Of a stretch of DNA of 21,721 bases, positions 18,467 to 21,721 are shown piece after piece. The DNA is from Hypsibius dujardini. Its lineage: Eukaryota > Tardigrada > Eutardigrada > Parachela > Hypsibiidae. Where the stretch lies: NCBI GenBank assembly GCA_001579985.1, contig LRSR01010502.1, forward strand, positions 1 through 21,721, read 5' to 3'. Each line of letters opens with the position of its first letter. Positions within the stretch are counted from its first letter, which is position 1. The translations under genes were made by a program, and so were the position numbers. Below the pieces are notes generated by a model, which worked only from the letters and a program-made list of their open reading frames with translations, was not told where the DNA came from and searched no databases.

Positions 18467-19851
18467 GATGCCTAAGGACCAAGTGAGGGGGGGGATGTAA
18501 ATTTTCACCCTAGGTCGCCATCGAATGCAAAATCAGAAAATGATGGTATTAATTATTAATCATCTGTGATCGAATCAAAATGATTCATCTTCTGGGAACG
18601 GCTTTTGTTCGCGCTGGTTAAGGTTTTTGTTCCTGCCGCTTAAGAGCTGAGAAATGTTACTCTGCACTCGTACACATGCATTGATTAACTGATTTACTGT
18701 TGCTGATGTGAGCGTTTTGTTCGTCCTGTTAAGGGTTCTGTTCCTGCTGGCTAAGGGCTCAGATGATGGTTAAGAGCTGAGAAACTTTTTACGCTTTTAA
18801 TCTGCATCGATTGGTTGATTTTGATAGTTTGCGTTGGACAGAATGCATTTGCTCCACAAGTCAGGGCAGCCTTTGAACTTTCACCGCTTTGTGTGTCTGT
18901 GTTGTGTTTGCATCATCACATTTCTTTCCTTTCGTTGATCTTGAACAGCGATTTCCCTAAGTTCGCCCTTATTATCGAACTTTAGTCGATTCTATCTCGC
19001 CGATCCATCAGCTCTTCAAATCCAGCATGAACGGCCGGAATTGCAACCGCTGAAAATTGTTTCGGAGCGCGACCCGAAAGGGAAGAAAATGGAGTAAACA
19101 GACGTTTTCTCCAGGAGATTCTTAACGTTTTCTTGCTGTTTCTTTACCACTTATCTTATCACTTCTATCGCATTCCGTTATCTGTTTGGCGTCAACTCGA
19201 ACCCTGTCTGTTATTTTAGGACCTTCACATTGAAAGAAGCATTCGTTTGCGACTGTGAAATATTGTCAACTTGAAGACGATCCAAACTTGTTCTCCTCCG
19301 TTCAATCATCTCGGAACCAGTGTTAGTTCTTAGAGATTGACAACTCATTTACAATTGTCTGCTCTCTTGGAATTCACGTGTAAGTTTTGGCCATTGATCA
19401 ATGGACATTTGTTTCGGAGAAAGACCAAATCACCAGCGCATCCTCCTGGACGTCTCCTGATTCCTCCTCGGAATATTCCATCCCATGCAAATTTCCACTC
19501 CCGGACGTTGATTTTTATTTGAAATTAACTACATTAGCGGAAGTTGGTGTCAGTTTTCGAGCGAACGTCGAGGAAAAATTGTTTCGGATATCAAACCGGA
19601 AGGCGTCACCAGTCTTCGCATCTGTTGATCTCTATTATCCGACTTATCCAACGATTGCTTCCTTTCGTTTTTCTACATCTCCTCGAGCATCGCGTAATCA
19701 AAATTAGCAACCTTGTCTGCCGAAAGTTTCTTGAGGAGATTGTTTCGGAGGACCAAACAACGGAATAAGACGTATCATCTTTAAGACGTCCCGAACGTGG
19801 TGCCATCTGACTCTACTCCTTTTCCACTTTCGGCACCAGCAACCCTTGAGG
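18467..19851. other. Divergent intergenic region between RASSF-like gene and SDR gene
   Basis: It should hold the promoters and any 5' non-coding exons of both genes. A diverged direct repeat lies at about 18600-18790. A 36-codon open stretch preceded by a TTTAG acceptor ends at TAA 19095-19097 on the plus strand and is unassigned. The region 19337-19806 is open in more than one frame but lacks an ATG-led frame resembling a known protein, and is probably SDR 5' leader or promoter. Confidence 0.4.
18600..18790. repeat. Diverged direct repeat upstream of RASSF-like gene
   Basis: Two copies of a TTTTGTTCGY...CTGGTTAAGG...GTTCCTGCYG...TAAGRGCT(GAG/CAG) block, about 120 bp apart, each followed by a TTAAGAGCTGAGAAA string. 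No terminal inverted repeats were seen. Confidence 0.5.
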
Positions 19852-21531
19852 ATGAACGTCTTTTTTGAGTTCTTCTACACTCTCTTCCTCGTCGGCTACT
19901 ACTGCCTCGCCGCGTTCGTCACCCTCTTCATCCCGAAGAGCTTCCGTACCACCAAAAGCGTCTTCGGTGAAGTTGCACTGGTCACCGGCGCCGGCAGCGG
20001 AATCGGCCGTTTGATCGCCCTGAAGCTGGCGAAACTCGGCGCGAAAGTCGTCTTGTGGGATGTCAACACGGCGGGGCTGGAGATGACAAAAACGCTGATT
20101 GAGAAGAACGGCGGCGAGGCCACCAGCTACTTCTGCGATGTGACGGACCGCGGGCAAGTCTACGAGACCGCGGATCGGGTGCGAGCGGACGTGGGGAATG
20201 TGTCGTTGCTGGTGAACAACGCCGGCATCGTCAACGGCAAGTGGTTCCTCGACACACCGGACGAGAAGATTGAGAAGTGCATGGAAGTCAATGTCATTGC
20301 GCATTTTTGGGTGAGAGCGTGGTGCTTGATTGATCGATTGCATGTCTCAGACGAAGCAAAAAAGATGTGAGATTTTAATCGTACTATTTTTTTAATATTA
20401 ATTTTAATATTCTGCAAATCAGTGAAATTCTAAGTCCTCTCATGTTTTTGGCAAGGTCTGGATTTGCTGTCAATCAACAGAGCCAGCTGAGTCGAAATGT
20501 TTGGTTTATCCCATAAAATAAACTTATTACCGTCTTTTCTTCAGAAAATGAAGATCATAATTACAAATTCCTCGTTTGTTTCTTCTTGCATTAGATGGTT
20601 CGGCTTTCCGCTTTAGTGCTTCTAAGAATTACGCTGTGGTTTCTGTGTGTGTAGACATTGAAAGCATTCCTGCCGCACATGATGACGCTCAATCACGGCC
20701 ACATCGTGACCATCTCCAGCATCGCCGGGCGAAGTCCGACCGCCCGGTTGGTGGACTACTGCGCCAGCAAGTACGGCGCCCTTGGACTGCACGAGTCGCT
20801 GGCCGTGGAGCTGCGTGCCCTTGGTAAAGACGGCATTCAGTTGACCAACATCTGCCCCTTCTTCATCAACACCGGCATGTTCGAGGGAGCAAAAGCCAGG
20901 TACAGTACACTGATCTCTAGTGGATCGAAGTTAAGAAGCTGGTCGGTCGTTACTCAGTAGTCATCTACAATTGATTGATTGATTACTGCTGACTGATTGA
21001 TTAATTATTGCTGATTGATTGATTGATTACTGCTGATTGATTGATTGATTACTGCTGATTGATTGACGTGGATACGTGTTTGCTGGTGTGCTCGTTTTAC
21101 CTGTCACGAAATTACTCCTCGTTTAGGTTCAATTCGAAAATCGTTTGTTGTGGGTTTAATATTAATTTTGTTTGTGGAAAATACCGTGAGCAGAAGTCTC
21201 TAATTGATTTCGATTGAGAAGCTTCGTAGTCTTTTTTTTAACATTCTTTTTTTTAGTGACTTCCGAATTCGGGGTAAGTCAGTGTTGCGAATTTTCAGAG
21301 AATTTTTTCCCCTTATGTAAAATAATTGAAAATCCCAATTTGTAATTTCCGAATCCGAATCTAACGACGACCCTGTGTTAACCAGTGGACTATTTTCTCA
21401 TGTAGACTTCCGTTCCTGCTGCCGCTGACCGAGCCGGAATACGTCGCCGAACGGGTGGTGCGTGCGATTCTGCTGAATCAGTACCAGGTCTACATCCCGA
21501 GGAGTCTCTACTTCCTCATCCCCCTGCGGGC
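19852..21531 (+). CDS. SDR16C-type short-chain dehydrogenase/reductase (retinol or 17-beta-hydroxysteroid dehydrogenase-like), 5' part
   Basis: An NAD(P)-dependent membrane-anchored dehydrogenase of the RDH10 / SDR16C5 / HSD17B11 group, which oxidise or reduce retinoids and steroids at the ER or lipid droplets. Exons seen are 19852-20310, 20655-20899 and 21406-21531; the last ends at a gtaagt donor, and the gene continues off the window with about 276 residues covered of a usual 300-odd. Residues 4-27 form a hydrophobic anchor. The Rossmann motif TGAGSGIG is at 45-52. Asp70 at the end of beta-2 suggests NAD(H) preference. D96, NNAG (122-125) and N147 are present, and the catalytic triad is completed by S175, Y188 and K192 in YCASK. 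The typical CPFFINTGMFEG block follows. The start is the ATG at 19852, not the upstream TTG. The exact substrate and orthologue cannot be decided from sequence. Confidence 0.92.
20966..21066. repeat. (TTGA)n-based tandem repeat in SDR intron 2
   Basis: About four units of roughly 24-28 bp, each with TGATTGATTGATTACTGC or a close variant. It belongs to the ATCA/TTGA tetranucleotide sequence scattered through many introns of the window. Confidence 0.8.
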
Positions 21532-21721
21532 GTAAGTTTTAGTTGAGAGAGAAGACACCACTACCCTTGCCAGACACGATTAGCAGGCGTCTTTGGTATT
21601 GACACGGTTGAACAAGTCGACAATTAGACAGACAGTCGAGAGTGTTGGCCAAAGAGAATGCCAACGAGAAACGAGTATGAAGGGGAAAATTACAGACACG
21701 AATTTCTAGGTCATTCAGACA

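Noticed and set aside
19387-19707. 106-codon open frame upstream of the SDR gene.
   Set aside because: It begins with TTG, has no recognised family and overlaps other open frames; it is best treated as SDR leader or promoter until transcription is shown.
19813-20343. 176-codon minus-strand frame over SDR exon 1.
   Set aside because: Shadow of the GC-rich SDR coding exon, whose plus-strand product has all catalytic motifs.

Overview
The window is a gene-dense piece of a metazoan nuclear genome. Every recognisable protein gene is split by GT-AG introns except one. The gene set (a RASSF protein with C1, RA and SARAH domains, ribonuclease kappa, MFSD11, PUS10, bystin, NPRL3, an SDR16C-type dehydrogenase) is typical of animals. 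Seven genes lie in 21.7 kb, and introns without repeats are about 61-121 bp, so the source is a compact invertebrate genome. Nothing in the sequence fixes the phylum; a tardigrade or another small bilaterian is only a guess. No prokaryotic operon, CRISPR array, rRNA or convincing tRNA was seen.

Layout, left to right: the last coding exon of NPRL3 (+, 333-962, 5' part outside the window); bystin (-, eight exons, 4234 to 1015, complete, 436 aa); PUS10 (-, four exons, 7674 to 4926, complete, 508 aa); ribonuclease kappa (-, single exon, 8698 to 8405, 97 aa); a 2 kb gene-free stretch full of long inverted repeats (8699-10779); MFSD11 (+, fifteen exons, 10780 to 15444, complete, 517 aa); a RASSF1/5-like gene (-, five coding exons, 18466 to 15823, 396 aa); and the first three coding exons of an SDR16C-type retinol or hydroxysteroid dehydrogenase (+, from 19852, running off the right edge). 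NPRL3/bystin and MFSD11/RASSF are convergent pairs. RNASEK/MFSD11 and RASSF/SDR are divergent pairs. The genes serve unrelated household functions (GATOR1/mTORC1 control, 40S subunit assembly, RNA pseudouridylation, a V-ATPase-associated membrane protein, a transporter-like protein, Hippo/Ras signalling, retinoid or steroid oxidoreduction). I see no shared pathway.

The most interesting layer is the repeat content. At least three families of short foldback, MITE-like elements are present, several flanked by TA dinucleotides as expected for Tc1/mariner-type insertion. One sits exactly in the 5' splice site of bystin intron 5: removing it and one TA restores a near-consensus donor. Another sits 6 bp inside MFSD11 intron 4 and accounts for nearly all of that intron's excess length. 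Long (CTGT/ACAG)n tracts occur in six introns of three genes. Intron length is therefore bimodal: short bare introns, and long introns loaded with elements or satellites. All gene models are hand-built from splice consensus, reading-frame continuity and remembered family similarity; no search was run.
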